Assembly (NCBI GenBank): GCA_026418695.1
Contig: JAOAAU010000052.1
Location: 1 to 64,000 of the forward strand
Reading direction: 5' to 3'
Source of the DNA: Clostridia bacterium
GTDB taxonomy: Bacteria; Bacillota; Clostridia; Acetivibrionales; JAFADI01
Length of the DNA stretch: 64,000 bases
This document shows, piece by piece, positions 1-7,770 of this stretch. The notes beneath the pieces are model-generated. The model was not told the DNA's origin, did not search any database, and saw only the letters and a list, made by a program, of their open reading frames with translations. The stretch's first letter is position 1. Each line of letters opens with the position of its first letter. A program made the translations under genes and the position numbers.

Positions 1-43
1 TATATATACCCACGAAGAGTTATTTTATTTAATATTTCATTTT

Positions 44-88
44 AAACCCCAAACTTTTAAACCCCAAACTTTCAAACCCCAAAACAAC
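44..88. repeat. Three tandem 15-bp direct repeats
   Basis: Three head-to-tail copies of a 15-base unit, AAACCCCAAACTTTT (44-58), AAACCCCAAACTTTC (59-73) and a decayed AAACCCCAAAACAAC (74-88). No open frame crosses it. Function unknown. The G-rich complement resembles the degenerate short-repeat spacers seen elsewhere in this window. Confidence 0.8.
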
Positions 89-126
89 TTTTAAGTATGC
101 CTTTGATGTCGTCTTAAGCAGCTATT

Positions 127-161
127 GAAAGAAGAAAACCGCCGCTTGGTTTTCCTCTTTC
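127..161. terminator. Hairpin, possible terminator of an upstream gene
   Basis: A 14-base stem with one mismatch (127-140 with 148-161) closes on the loop GCCGCTT. There is no clean T run directly after it on either strand, so its role as a terminator is uncertain; a gene lying before the window may end here. Confidence 0.4.
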
Positions 162-197
162 AGACTCCTTTCCACGCTAAAAGAGCCTGAACAAGGT

Positions 198-248
198 AAG
201 GGGACACATCTCTGCTTTGAGGTCATCCATGTTGAGATATGTCCCCTT
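198..248. repeat. Long inverted repeat (GGGGACA...TGTCCCC)
   Basis: Arms 198-212 and 234-248 pair over 15 positions with a single mismatch around a 21-base loop. The GGGGACA/TGTCCCC ends look like REP-type palindromes that some Firmicutes carry between genes. No transposase is present here, so a mobile origin is only a guess. Confidence 0.55.
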
Positions 249-279
249 GCTGTTGTCAATATAAATAATGGTAATGACT

Positions 280-360
280 AAAGGCTGCATCCGTGCAGCC
301 TTTGCCCTTCGGGTAGGAATTAATTCGACCCGGAGCGCGGAACGTCACGGATGACGTTCC
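280..360. other. Two further perfect hairpins in the non-coding 5' region
   Basis: Arms 280-289/294-303 (AAAGGCTGCA, loop TCCG) and 339-347/352-360 (GGAACGTCA, loop CGGA) are perfect palindromes. A weaker one lies at 446-452/465-471 (GGGAACA/TGTTCCC). Apart from these structures I see no convincing gene in 1-657; a 73-codon minus-strand frame (256-477) is proline-rich and has no family resemblance. Confidence 0.5.
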
Positions 361-592
361 AGCCATCACCTGACCATGGAAGGGAATTGATGGTGTTAGC
401 GGAGGCAGCCTGTCCGGCAACTGAGGACGAGGTGGAGGGGTGAAGGGGAACATGGGACGATACCTGTTCCCATTCAAAGAGGTTTGAAAACTGCTTTAGA
501 CGGCAACAACGGCAAGCTTAAATGAACTCAATAGAAAAAATTGAAAGAAGTATAACCGCGATTAGCGGGAAAATAGCTTCTGCGATTTTTTA

Positions 593-622
593 TTGTATAA
601 AAAGTACAGGTTATGCTATTAT
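593..622 (+). promoter_or_regulatory. Predicted promoter of trpS
   Basis: TTGTAT (593-598), an 18-base spacer, then TGCTATTAT, an extended -10 (617-622). It lies 36 bases before the trpS start codon. No T-box motif is visible between it and the gene. Confidence 0.5.
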
Positions 623-657
623 TATAAAGAACATGAAATGCAACAGGAGGTTACCAA

Positions 658-1644
658 ATGAAAAAAGGCGTTATTTTAAGCGGCATGAGGCCTACAGGCT
701 CACTCCACCTTGGGAACTATTTCGGAGCCCTTGAAAACTGGGTAAAGTTACAGAATGAATATGAATGCTACTTTACCATCGTAGATTGGCATGCCCTGAC
801 CACAGGTTACGAAGATACTTCAGATATTAAAAATAATATCACTGAAATGATCATAGATTGGTTAAGCGCCGGACTGGACCCTGAGAAGTGTAAGATCTTT
901 ATTCAGTCCCATATTAAGGAGCATGCGGAACTGCATTTGCTGTTCTCCATGAGCACGCCCTTATCCTGGCTGTTAAGATGCCCGACTTACAAGGATCAGT
1001 TGAACCAGATGAAGGACAGGAACATTACTACCTACGGATTCTTGGGTTACCCATGCCTTCAGGCTGCGGATATCCTGGTTTATAAAGCGGATACAGTGCC
1101 GGTGGGAGAGGATCAGATTCCTCATGTGGAGCTTACAAGAGAAATCGCAAGACGATTTAACTTCTTGTTTAAGGAAGTCTTCCCCGAGCCCCAGTCCAAG
1201 CTGACAAAGGCAAAGGTGCTGCCGGGTCTCGATGGCAGGAAGATGAGCAAAAGCTATAACAATTATATCGCTTTGTCGGACAGCCCGGATGAAATCAGGA
1301 AAAAGGCAAGCCTGATGATTACCGACCCGGCGAGAATCCGCAAGGATGACCCGGGTCACCCGGAAGTCTGTGCTGTATTTGCCTTCCACAAGGTATTCAA
1401 TGAAGGAGAAGTTCCTGAGATAGAAGAAAGCTGCCGCGGTGGAAAAATTGGTTGTGTTGCCTGCAAGAAAAATCTTGCCAACAAGATGGTAGAGTACATG
1501 ACACCGATTTATGAAAGAAGACAGGACATCCTGACGAAACCGCAGATGCTGAGAGAAATCGTTGCAAACGGCGGCGAGGCTGCAAGAAAAGTAGCGGCGA
1601 AGACAATGGAAGAAGTCCGCGAGGCAATGAAGATTGACTGGTAA
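658..1644 (+). CDS. trpS: Tryptophan--tRNA ligase
   Basis: Cytoplasmic class I aminoacyl-tRNA synthetase that charges tRNA-Trp with tryptophan using ATP. The 328 residues match the usual bacterial TrpRS length. The HIGH-type motif is PTGSLHLGN at about residues 12-20, and the second class I signature is GRKMSKS at about 193-199. A Cys-rich patch near residues 262-271 (CRGGKIGCVACK) is seen in many TrpRS of this subtype. The ATG is preceded by a strong AGGAGG at 645-650. It stands alone, 119 bases before scpA. Trp synthetase genes in Firmicutes are often T-box controlled, but none is visible here. Confidence 0.96.
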   Translation: MKKGVILSGMRPTGSLHLGNYFGALENWVKLQNEYECYFTIVDWHALTTGYEDTSDIKNNITEMIIDWLSAGLDPEKCKIFIQSHIKEHAELHLLFSMSTPLSWLLRCPTYKDQLNQMKDRNITTYGFLGYPCLQAADILVYKADTVPVGEDQIPHVELTREIARRFNFLFKEVFPEPQSKLTKAKVLPGLDGRKMSKSYNNYIALSDSPDEIRKKASLMITDPARIRKDDPGHPEVCAVFAFHKVFNEGEVPEIEESCRGGKIGCVACKKNLANKMVEYMTPIYERRQDILTKPQMLREIVANGGEAARKVAAKTMEEVREAMKIDW

Positions 1645-1700
1645 TCCTTATTCAGAACACATCATCACTATTTAGATTTAGATATACTTCCTTTAAAGTT

Positions 1701-1744
1701 TGCCGGGCACAGAATTGTATTGTTTTTCATTCTGTGCAATGGCA
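1701..1744 (+). other. Hairpin between trpS and scpA
   Basis: GCACAGAAT (1707-1715) pairs perfectly with ATTCTGTGC (1729-1737), extended by TGCC (1701-1704) with GGCA (1741-1744). It lies directly before the scpA ribosome binding site (G run at 1748-1754). There is no T run after it, so it looks more like a leader or processing structure than a terminator. Confidence 0.45.
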
Positions 1745-1763
1745 TTTGGGGGGGCAAACCTGA

Positions 1764-2552
1764 TTGGAAAGCGTTTTATCAAAAGCCTGCACCATTAAAA
1801 TTCAGAATTTCGAAGGGCCTTTTGACCTTCTTTTTCACCTGATTGAAAAGAATCAGGTGAATATTTATGATATTCCTATTAATGAGATTACAGACCAATA
1901 CATGGAATATCTTTTTGCCATGCAGGAATTGGACCTGGAGATCGCCAGCGAGTTTCTGGTGATGGCTGCAACGCTATTGCATATCAAATCCAGAATGCTG
2001 CTGCCGGATAAAAAGGAAAAACAAGAGGAAGGGATCGATCCGAGGGAAGAACTGATTCTAAAACTTGTGGAATATAAAAAATACAAGGAGTTTTCGGGTG
2101 TTCTCAAGGAACGTGAAAAAGAATGGGAGAAGGTATTCTACAAACTTCCGGAAATCATTGATTTCAAATGGGAGGAACCAATTCTAGATTTGTCTGCGGA
2201 GGAACTTAAGAACACCTATGTAGGCATTTTGAAAAGAAATGAAAAGAAAATTAACCGGAATACGGGTAAGATGACGACCATCATCCAGCATGAGAAGGTT
2301 TCTTTAAAGAGCAAGATGCGCGAGGTGGTAAGAAATCTCCTGAACAAGGCGTTTGTCCGGTTTTCCGATATTTTTTCGTTGAAGCATAAATCAAGGACAG
2401 AGGTTATCACCGGCTTCATGGCCATCCTTGAATTATCCAAAATGAAAAAGGTCAGCCTTGAGCAAAAGCATCAATTTGACGATATCATCGTTCACAAGAC
2501 ACATGATGATTCCTTTGATATTGAAGAGGATAAGATTGCAGCAGAGAATTAA
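1764..2552 (+). CDS. scpA: Segregation and condensation protein A (ScpA)
   Basis: Kleisin subunit that joins the SMC heads and, with ScpB, forms the bacterial condensin complex that compacts and segregates the chromosome. The N-terminal segment (residues about 8-35, NFEGPFDLLFHLIEKN) is the highly conserved ScpA signature that binds the SMC neck; a winged-helix C-terminus follows after a helical linker. The 262 residues are typical. The start is TTG, preceded by a G-rich binding site at 1748-1754. scpB follows without a gap, so the two are translationally coupled. The SMC partner is encoded at 44363-47935 in this window. Confidence 0.95.
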   Translation: MESVLSKACTIKIQNFEGPFDLLFHLIEKNQVNIYDIPINEITDQYMEYLFAMQELDLEIASEFLVMAATLLHIKSRMLLPDKKEKQEEGIDPREELILKLVEYKKYKEFSGVLKEREKEWEKVFYKLPEIIDFKWEEPILDLSAEELKNTYVGILKRNEKKINRNTGKMTTIIQHEKVSLKSKMREVVRNLLNKAFVRFSDIFSLKHKSRTEVITGFMAILELSKMKKVSLEQKHQFDDIIVHKTHDDSFDIEEDKIAAEN

Positions 2553-2573
2553 TTGTCAACTGGGGGTTTTGGG

Positions 2574-3122
2574 GTGGAAATTAAAAACATTGAAGCAGTA
2601 ATTGAGGGGCTTCTTTTTGCTTCGGGAGATGCGCTTTCCCTGGAAAGAATATCAGAAATCCTGGAAGTGGATAAAAAGACACTTCGAATGATTCTGAACA
2701 ATATGATCAGCAATTTTAAGAATTCCAACAGAGGGATCATGATCCAGGAGATTAACCAATCCTACCAGCTTTGTACCCGGCCGGAGCATTTTGAATACAT
2801 CAAACTCCTGAATGAACCAAGGCAAAAGCAAGGCCTTTCCCAAGCTGCCTTTGAGACCTTGGCCATTACGGCATACAACCAGCCGATCACAAAAGCCAAG
2901 ATAGAACAGATCCGCGGAGTAAATTCCGATAGTGCTATTTCAAAGCTTCTGGATAGAAATTTAGTTAAAGAAGCAGGCAGGCTGGATGCACCGGGAAAAC
3001 CAATTCTTTATGAAACCACGGATGAATTTTTAAGGAGCTTTGGGTTCAAGTCCATTGCAGATCTTCCGATCCTGGAAATGAACGAATTGGTGACAGTACA
3101 AGAAAATCAGCCGATAGAATAG
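2574..3122 (+). CDS. scpB: Segregation and condensation protein B (ScpB)
   Basis: Partner of ScpA in the SMC condensin complex; a tandem winged-helix protein that dimerises and binds the kleisin middle region. The conserved start region (EAVIEGLLFASGDALS) and the central AFETLAITAYNQPITKAKIE block identify it. An in-frame TTG at 2553 directly abuts the scpA stop, but I prefer GTG at 2574: it has a GGGGG site at a good distance and gives the family's usual N-terminus, for 182 residues. Next gene is a DUF2953 protein, as in the B. subtilis ytfI-ytfJ arrangement. Confidence 0.94.
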   Translation: MEIKNIEAVIEGLLFASGDALSLERISEILEVDKKTLRMILNNMISNFKNSNRGIMIQEINQSYQLCTRPEHFEYIKLLNEPRQKQGLSQAAFETLAITAYNQPITKAKIEQIRGVNSDSAISKLLDRNLVKEAGRLDAPGKPILYETTDEFLRSFGFKSIADLPILEMNELVTVQENQPIE

Positions 3123-3164
3123 AATATTGCAATAAAGGAAAAAATAACTGGATGAGGTGTGGAA

Positions 3165-3752
3165 ATGCTGTATTCAGTTATTTTTATTTTGCTTTTTTTG
3201 ATTGTAATGATTTTGATAGGACTGAGCCGGCTGGATTTGATTTATGAATACAATCTGGATGGTGGGAAAGACCATGTAGTAATAACCGTATCGGCTTTTC
3301 GGGGAATACTGAAATACAGAAAAGATATTTCAAAAGATAACAAGGAAAAAGAGAAAAAGACAGAGTTGAGGGATAAGTATATTCATTTTAAACAATTGTA
3401 TAAGCTTTTTGATTTAACCAAAAAGTATTTGCAAAAAAAAATCATGATAAAAGATCTCAAAATTGAAGTTGAAATCGGCACCGGAGATGCTTGTTATACG
3501 GGAATTACTGTCGGGTTGGTTTGGTCGGCTGTAGGAACAGCAGTCACAATCATTTCAAATGTTTTCGATACTAAAAAAATATACTGTAACGTAACACCGA
3601 ACTTTTCCAAAAAAAGTCTGAAACTTGATCTGGACTGCATATTTAGCATGAGAATTGTCAATATTATAGTGGTAGGGCTGAAAATGCTTGTCTTTTACCT
3701 GAAAAACAGGAAAACTTTCAAAAGAACGATAGGCGGTGATTTAAGTGGCTGA
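3165..3752 (+). CDS. DUF2953 domain protein (YtfI-like)
   Basis: A membrane-anchored protein of about 195 residues with a hydrophobic N-terminal segment (about residues 2-22) and a second hydrophobic stretch near the C-terminus (MRIVNIIVVGLKMLVFYL). The middle is lysine-rich (KDNKEKEKKTE). Length, composition and position between scpB and a YtfJ gene fit the DUF2953 family that includes B. subtilis YtfI. The role of the family is not established; linkage to the spore protein YtfJ suggests a sporulation or germination role. ATG at 3165 with GAGGTG upstream is preferred to GTG at 3159. It overlaps the next gene by 8 bases. Confidence 0.8.
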   Translation: MLYSVIFILLFLIVMILIGLSRLDLIYEYNLDGGKDHVVITVSAFRGILKYRKDISKDNKEKEKKTELRDKYIHFKQLYKLFDLTKKYLQKKIMIKDLKIEVEIGTGDACYTGITVGLVWSAVGTAVTIISNVFDTKKIYCNVTPNFSKKSLKLDLDCIFSMRIVNIIVVGLKMLVFYLKNRKTFKRTIGGDLSG

Positions 3753-4221
3753 ACATCCGATAGAAGGGCTTATGACGACTGCCATGCAAAGCATCAAGGA
3801 TATGGTAGACGTCAATACAATTGTTGGTGACGCGGTTCAGGCTCCTGACGGCACAGTGATTATTCCCATCTCAAAAGTTTCTTTTGGCTTTGCAGCCGGC
3901 GGCGGCGAATACAGTTCATGCTGCGTTGTGGAAGACGAATCAGACGATGAGGGCGGGAAAAAAGTTTCACAGAAACTTCCTTTTGCAGGAGGTAGCGGTG
4001 CCGGCGTAAGCATCAATCCAGTAGCGTTTATGGTCGTTGGGCAGAATCAGATCAAGCTTTTGCCGGTCAATGTAAATTCATCCATAGAGAAAGTACTCGA
4101 GCTGGTACCCGAACTGTTTGATAAAGTGAATGAAACTGTAAGGAAGAAGATCACAGTTCGCAAGGAAATCAAGAATGGAGAGACCGCAACACAGATTAAA
4201 AAAGAAATCGAAAATGAATAA
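3745..4221 (+). CDS. ytfJ: GerW/YtfJ family sporulation protein
   Basis: Small protein of the YtfJ family; in B. subtilis the homologue (GerW) is needed for normal spore germination with some germinants. The sequence opens HPIEGLMTTAMQSIKDMVDVN, then VSFGFAAGGGEY and a Gly-rich GGSGAGVSINPVAFMV block, all typical of the family. An acidic insertion (EDESDDEGG) lies around residues 72-80. The start is GTG, overlapping the stop of the DUF2953 gene by 8 bases, so coupled translation is likely. The gene ends at a clear terminator hairpin. Its presence suggests that the organism forms spores. Confidence 0.92.
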   Translation: MAEHPIEGLMTTAMQSIKDMVDVNTIVGDAVQAPDGTVIIPISKVSFGFAAGGGEYSSCCVVEDESDDEGGKKVSQKLPFAGGSGAGVSINPVAFMVVGQNQIKLLPVNVNSSIEKVLELVPELFDKVNETVRKKITVRKEIKNGETATQIKKEIENE

Positions 4222-4253
4222 GTGGGATATTTTATATATACCCACTTTTTTTT
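4220..4253 (+). terminator. Rho-independent terminator after ytfJ
   Basis: AAGTGGG (4220-4226) pairs with CCCACTT (4241-4247), followed by a run of T to 4253. It closes the scpA-scpB-DUF2953-ytfJ transcription unit. Confidence 0.85.
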
Positions 4254-4328
4254 CTTGATTTTATGCATGGCAAGCTGTAATATTTGGATAATAAGTGATA
4301 ACAATTTTGTTGAGGTGGTTGCATCCCG

Positions 4329-5051
4329 ATGGAGGAAGTAAGGCTGCAGAAATTCCTCGCCCTATGCGGCGCAGCATCCAGAAGAAAAGCGGAAGAACTG
4401 ATCAAGCAGGGCCGAGTTCATATCAACGGGATTACCGTAACAGATATGGGAATCAAAGTAACGGAAGAAGACCTGGTTGAGCTTGATGGGAAAAGATTAA
4501 GGAAAGAACCCAAAAAAGTATATATTATGCTGCATAAACCAACCGGGTATGTTACTACTTCCAAAGATCAGTTTTCAAGAAAAACCGTGCTGGATCTGGT
4601 GGAAGGAATCGAGGAAAGGTTATATCCTGTCGGAAGGCTTGATTATGACACCTCGGGACTTTTGCTGCTGACCAATGACGGCGAATTCACTTTTAAGCTT
4701 ACACATCCGAAACATGAAATTGAAAAAGTATATATTGCGCGGATTCAGGGGATTCCATCCGAAGCGGAAATGGGGAATTTCAGGCAAGGACTTAGAATTG
4801 AGGACTATACAACTTCTCCTGCCGGGTTCCGTGTGATCGGGAAATCAGGCAGGGATACCCTGGCTGAAATCATCATCCATGAAGGAAAAAACAGACAAGT
4901 CCGTAAGATGTGTGAAGCAATTGGACATCCGGTGATAGAGCTGAAACGTGAAGCCATAGGCAATTTAGCATTGGGAAATCTAAAGGAAGGTCATTGGAGA
5001 CACCTTGAGCTAAGCGAAATTAAAGGAATTTTAACATTACTGGATGGTTAA
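4329..5051 (+). CDS. rluB: 23S/16S rRNA pseudouridine synthase (RluB/RsuA family)
   Basis: Converts a specific uridine of ribosomal RNA to pseudouridine. An N-terminal S4 RNA-binding domain (VRLQKFLALCGAASRRKAEE, about residues 4-60) is followed by the RsuA-type catalytic domain: LYPVGRLDYDTSGLLLLTND (catalytic Asp in the GRLDYDTSG motif, near residue 104) and GKNRQVRKMCEAIGHPV near residues 186-202. The 240 residues match clostridial RluB. It is separated from ytfJ by a terminator and has its own GAGGTGG site. Whether the target is 23S U2605 (RluB) or 16S (RsuA) cannot be read from sequence alone; RluB is the usual type beside scpAB in Firmicutes. Confidence 0.92.
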   Translation: MEEVRLQKFLALCGAASRRKAEELIKQGRVHINGITVTDMGIKVTEEDLVELDGKRLRKEPKKVYIMLHKPTGYVTTSKDQFSRKTVLDLVEGIEERLYPVGRLDYDTSGLLLLTNDGEFTFKLTHPKHEIEKVYIARIQGIPSEAEMGNFRQGLRIEDYTTSPAGFRVIGKSGRDTLAEIIIHEGKNRQVRKMCEAIGHPVIELKREAIGNLALGNLKEGHWRHLELSEIKGILTLLDG

Positions 5052-5083
5052 ATAGTTAAAAGAATAATTGTTTAGAATAGACA

Positions 5084-5111
5084 CGGCAGTTGTAAGTAAC
5101 TACAACTGCCG
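5084..5111. terminator. Perfect hairpin between convergent genes
   Basis: CGGCAGTTGTA (5084-5094) and TACAACTGCCG (5101-5111) form a perfect 11-base stem. It lies between the convergent rluB gene (+) and the DUF1540 gene (-). The downstream sequence is T-rich only on the minus strand (TGTCTATTCT), so it is probably strongest for the minus-strand gene and may act in both directions. Confidence 0.7.
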
Positions 5112-5126
5112 AAAACATTGGTAGAA

Positions 5127-5303
5127 CTACAGCTTTTTTTGATGGGACTTGTAGCTTGCACAAAGAGTTTCATCATAGGGAGCACCGCTGTCGGACTTTG
5201 CTGCGGCGCTAACCTGAATGGCCTCCAAAGTGCAAAGATTATCTTTGGGAGTGTTAAATATGCAGCTTCCTACCGAGCACATGATTCTCTGGCAATGATG
5301 CAT
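5127..5303 (-). CDS. Small DUF1540-type cysteine protein (58 residues)
   Basis: A short gene on the minus strand with ATG at 5303-5301 and a stop at 5127-5129. A very strong GAGGAGG site lies just upstream. The protein has the DUF1540 pattern: a Cys-Ser-Val start (IMCSVGSCIFN), a central LCTLEAIQVS and a final LCASYKS, giving spaced cysteines that could bind a metal. Family proteins are small, common in Clostridia, and of unknown role; some are abundant. A 69-codon plus-strand frame over the same bases is an antisense shadow without a binding site. A hairpin terminator follows at 5084-5111. Confidence 0.75.
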   Translation of the reverse strand: MHHCQRIMCSVGSCIFNTPKDNLCTLEAIQVSAAAKSDSGAPYDETLCASYKSHQKKL

Positions 5304-5425
5304 GATTTTTTACCTCCTCGATTTTGACGTAATCATATTTTTTGCAGAATGAAAGAATGTATGAGAGAACATATATGAATCAGAAGATAAATCAACATCC
5401 AGAAGAAAAAGATGGTAAGATCTAA

Positions 5426-5908
5426 TCATTTTGAAAGGTCAAAAATAAAATTCACAAGAGCAATGACGGTTGTAATAATCGTACATAAAATACTGATGAT
5501 TGAGCTTGTATTTGCGAATCTTTTTCCTTTAGAACGGGAATTTTGCTGATTGGTATTTGAGTTTTCACCCTTTAACGGATGGAAAATGGATTCAAGATAT
5601 AAAACAAATATGTAAACACTATAAATTAGAATCAGAGAAAAGGTATAATCCCAAAATTCATTTCTATATATGAAAACGAGCCCGACGGATTCCTTTAGAG
5701 CGTATTGGGCACAATCCGACAGTTTGCTCAAAACCCAGCCGGAGTTATTTAAATACAGGCAGGTATCGATACTGATTACCATGTTGCAGATGGTGATAAA
5801 GCCTCTTGAAAAGTGATAACCTCTCCTGAAGGTATAATCCACAATAATCAAGGAAAAAGCGCTGAAAAGACCAAAAATGATGCAAACGTAAAGTACCAGC
5901 AAGTTCAT
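5426..5908 (-). CDS. Hypothetical membrane protein
   Basis: A protein of 160 residues that I do not recognise. It has an N-terminal hydrophobic segment (LLVLYVCIIFGLFSAFSLIIV), a second in the middle (YTFSLILIYSVYIFVLYLESIF, about residues 87-108), and a third at the C-terminus (IISILCTIITTVIALVNFIF), separated by a polar Asn/Ser/Lys-rich stretch. So three membrane spans are likely. GAGGTTG precedes the ATG. It is probably transcribed alone. The function is unknown. Confidence 0.65.
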   Translation of the reverse strand: MNLLVLYVCIIFGLFSAFSLIIVDYTFRRGYHFSRGFITICNMVISIDTCLYLNNSGWVLSKLSDCAQYALKESVGLVFIYRNEFWDYTFSLILIYSVYIFVLYLESIFHPLKGENSNTNQQNSRSKGKRFANTSSIISILCTIITTVIALVNFIFDLSK

Positions 5909-6077
5909 AGATCAACCTCACAAAACGGTTTCCTGATTCATTATATTAATTGGACAAAGGATTTATGAGGGCTTGGTTAAAGTAGAAGTCCAATTCAGCC
6001 TTTGAAATTTTCCGGATAGCAACAACTGCGGAAGAATTAATGGTATAATGAAGAAAATAAGGGGGTAAAAGAAGACG

Positions 6078-6311
6078 ATGATTGCTTTATATAGTGTTTT
6101 GTTGATCATTGCAATGTGTTTTTGTATTTTCAATTACTGGTTTCAAAAAGAAAAATATAAACGTTTAACGGCTGTGGAGATTAAAAAGCTGAACAAGCTG
6201 AATTCACCGGCAGCGTGGATGACTTACTTCCTTTTATCCTTTCTGTTCACAGTGATCCTAATATCCTATTACATTTATAATCTGTATATCGCGATATTTA
6301 AATTGGGATAA
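6078..6311 (+). CDS. Hypothetical small membrane protein
   Basis: A 77-residue protein with two likely membrane segments: residues about 2-21 (IALYSVLLIIAMCFCIFNYW) and about 51-72 (MTYFLLSFLFTVILISYYIY), joined by a basic stretch (QKEKYKRLTAVEIKKLNKL). A GGGGG site precedes the ATG. No family recognised. Divergent from the preceding membrane protein gene. Confidence 0.6.
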   Translation: MIALYSVLLIIAMCFCIFNYWFQKEKYKRLTAVEIKKLNKLNSPAAWMTYFLLSFLFTVILISYYIYNLYIAIFKLG

Positions 6312-6397
6312 TGGATATTTTTTGGATGTTTTCCCAGCTGCCAAAAGGCTGATAATCAAGAACATAGAATAAAAAAGACCTATTGTATAAATTTATT

Positions 6398-6426
6398 TTG
6401 ACAAAATATTTTTTCCCATTTAAAAT
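6398..6426 (+). promoter_or_regulatory. Near-consensus promoter upstream of the aguA leader
   Basis: TTGACA (6398-6403), a 17-base spacer and TAAAAT (6421-6426). Transcription would begin about 280 bases before aguA and run into the hairpin at 6548-6579, so the region 6433-6580 is either a short independent RNA or an attenuated leader. Confidence 0.6.
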
Positions 6427-6547
6427 AAATATGTTCATAAGAATTGAAGGGGCCATGGAAAGCTGACGGAAATGAGCAGAATCGGTTGATCCTGAGATTA
6501 TGTAAGCTGTTTAAATACTGTCAAAAATATTAATATAAGTAAATAAT

Positions 6548-6579
6548 AAAAAGGACATCATTCCAATGTTGTCCTTTTT
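6548..6579 (+). terminator. Terminator-like hairpin in the leader of aguA
   Basis: AAAAAGGACA (6548-6557) pairs with TGTCCTTTTT (6570-6579) and the stem continues inward past one mismatch. The T run forms the 3' arm. It lies 133 bases before aguA. Nothing else recognisable is visible in 6312-6712; I could not match the leader to a known riboswitch. Confidence 0.65.
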
Positions 6580-6712
6580 CGTAATTTTGGTTAGCCTTAC
6601 TCGAGTTCATCTAATGTAACTGAAGCGTTAAAAACAATGCAGTGATTTTTTCACGTTCAATATAGAGAGAAAAAGAACAGATCACTTTAAACTTATTTAA
6701 AAGGAGATTCCT

Positions 6713-7750
6713 ATGTACCCGATAGAGAAAGGCTTTAAAATGCCTCCCGAATGGGAACGGCATGAAAGGACCTTTATGGAATGGCCGATTCAGGAAGCCA
6801 TCTGGCCTGGTCCTCTGGAAGAAATACATGAGGTTTTTGTTGATATTGCAAAGAAAATATCCATGTTTGAGCCGGTAACGATGATTGCGAGACCGGAAGT
6901 TGCCAATCAGGCTGCCCGGAAATGCGGATGCAAGATTGATGTACTGCAGATTGAACACGATGATTCCTGGATTCGGGATAATGGGCCGACCTTTGTCGTA
7001 AATTCCAAAGGAGAAGTTGCGGGAATCAATTGGATTTTTAATGCATGGGGCGGAAAATATCCGTGTCAGAAGGACAACCTGGTAGCGCCAAGAATCCTCA
7101 AGAGCTTTGGGATACCCTGTTTTAATGCATCATTTGTGATGGAAGGCGGATCAATCCATGTGGATGGAGAGGGTACCTTGCTTACCACCGAGGAATGTCT
7201 GCTGAATGAAAACAGAAATTCAGACCTATGCAGGGAACAGCTGGAAGAGAACCTGAAAAATTATCTTGGAATTGAGAAGGTAGTATGGTTAAAGAAAGGA
7301 CTTTATGGGGATGATACCGACGGACATGTAGACAATGTAGCTTGTTTCGCAAGGCCAGGCGTGATACTGATCCAAACCACCCGGAATCCTGAAGATCCAA
7401 ACTATCAGAATTCTATGGAGAATCTTGAGATTCTGAAAAACGCTACCGATGCAAAAGGGCGGAAGTTTGAAGTCATTGAAATCGAACAGCCCAAGAATAC
7501 TTATTATGAGGACATGCACCTTACTTTGAGCTATATAAATTTTTACTTTGTGAATGGCGGGATTATCCTGCCTGTGTTTGGCGGTGAAAATTCCGAAACC
7601 GATGCAAAGGCTGTCGAAACCATTTCAAAGGTATTTCCTGATCGTAAAATCGTCACCATCAACGGCAGTGTGATTGCAAGAGGGGGCGGAAATGTCCACT
7701 GTGCAACGCAGCAGATGCCGGTAGGAAAAGCGGCTAAAATCAATTTATAG
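6713..7750 (+). CDS. aguA: Agmatine deiminase
   Basis: Hydrolyses agmatine to N-carbamoylputrescine and ammonia, a step of putrescine synthesis or agmatine use. It belongs to the guanidine-modifying (pentein) superfamily. Visible signatures are PPEWERHERTFMEWP near residues 11-25, DDSWIRDNGPTF near 83-94, GDDTDGHVDN with the catalytic His, and the C-terminal GGGNVHCATQQMP with the catalytic nucleophile at Cys330. The 345 residues are slightly below the usual 360-370. AAGGAG lies before the ATG. The amidase for the next step follows 20 bases downstream. No agmatine/putrescine antiporter or carbamoyltransferase is near, so the amidase route is used. Confidence 0.95.
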   Translation: MYPIEKGFKMPPEWERHERTFMEWPIQEAIWPGPLEEIHEVFVDIAKKISMFEPVTMIARPEVANQAARKCGCKIDVLQIEHDDSWIRDNGPTFVVNSKGEVAGINWIFNAWGGKYPCQKDNLVAPRILKSFGIPCFNASFVMEGGSIHVDGEGTLLTTEECLLNENRNSDLCREQLEENLKNYLGIEKVVWLKKGLYGDDTDGHVDNVACFARPGVILIQTTRNPEDPNYQNSMENLEILKNATDAKGRKFEVIEIEQPKNTYYEDMHLTLSYINFYFVNGGIILPVFGGENSETDAKAVETISKVFPDRKIVTINGSVIARGGGNVHCATQQMPVGKAAKINL

Positions 7751-7770
7751 TATTAGGGTAAATAAGGAGA

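Noticed and set aside
256-477. 73-codon minus-strand frame
   Set aside because: Proline-rich, no ribosome site of note, no family resemblance, and it runs through hairpins.
481-657. T-box riboswitch before trpS
   Set aside because: No T-box sequence or specifier-loop layout and no terminator pair is visible; only a weak CCGC/GCGG stem and a promoter.
5118-5327. 69-codon plus-strand frame
   Set aside because: It is antisense to the DUF1540 gene, which has a strong ribosome site and a family pattern.
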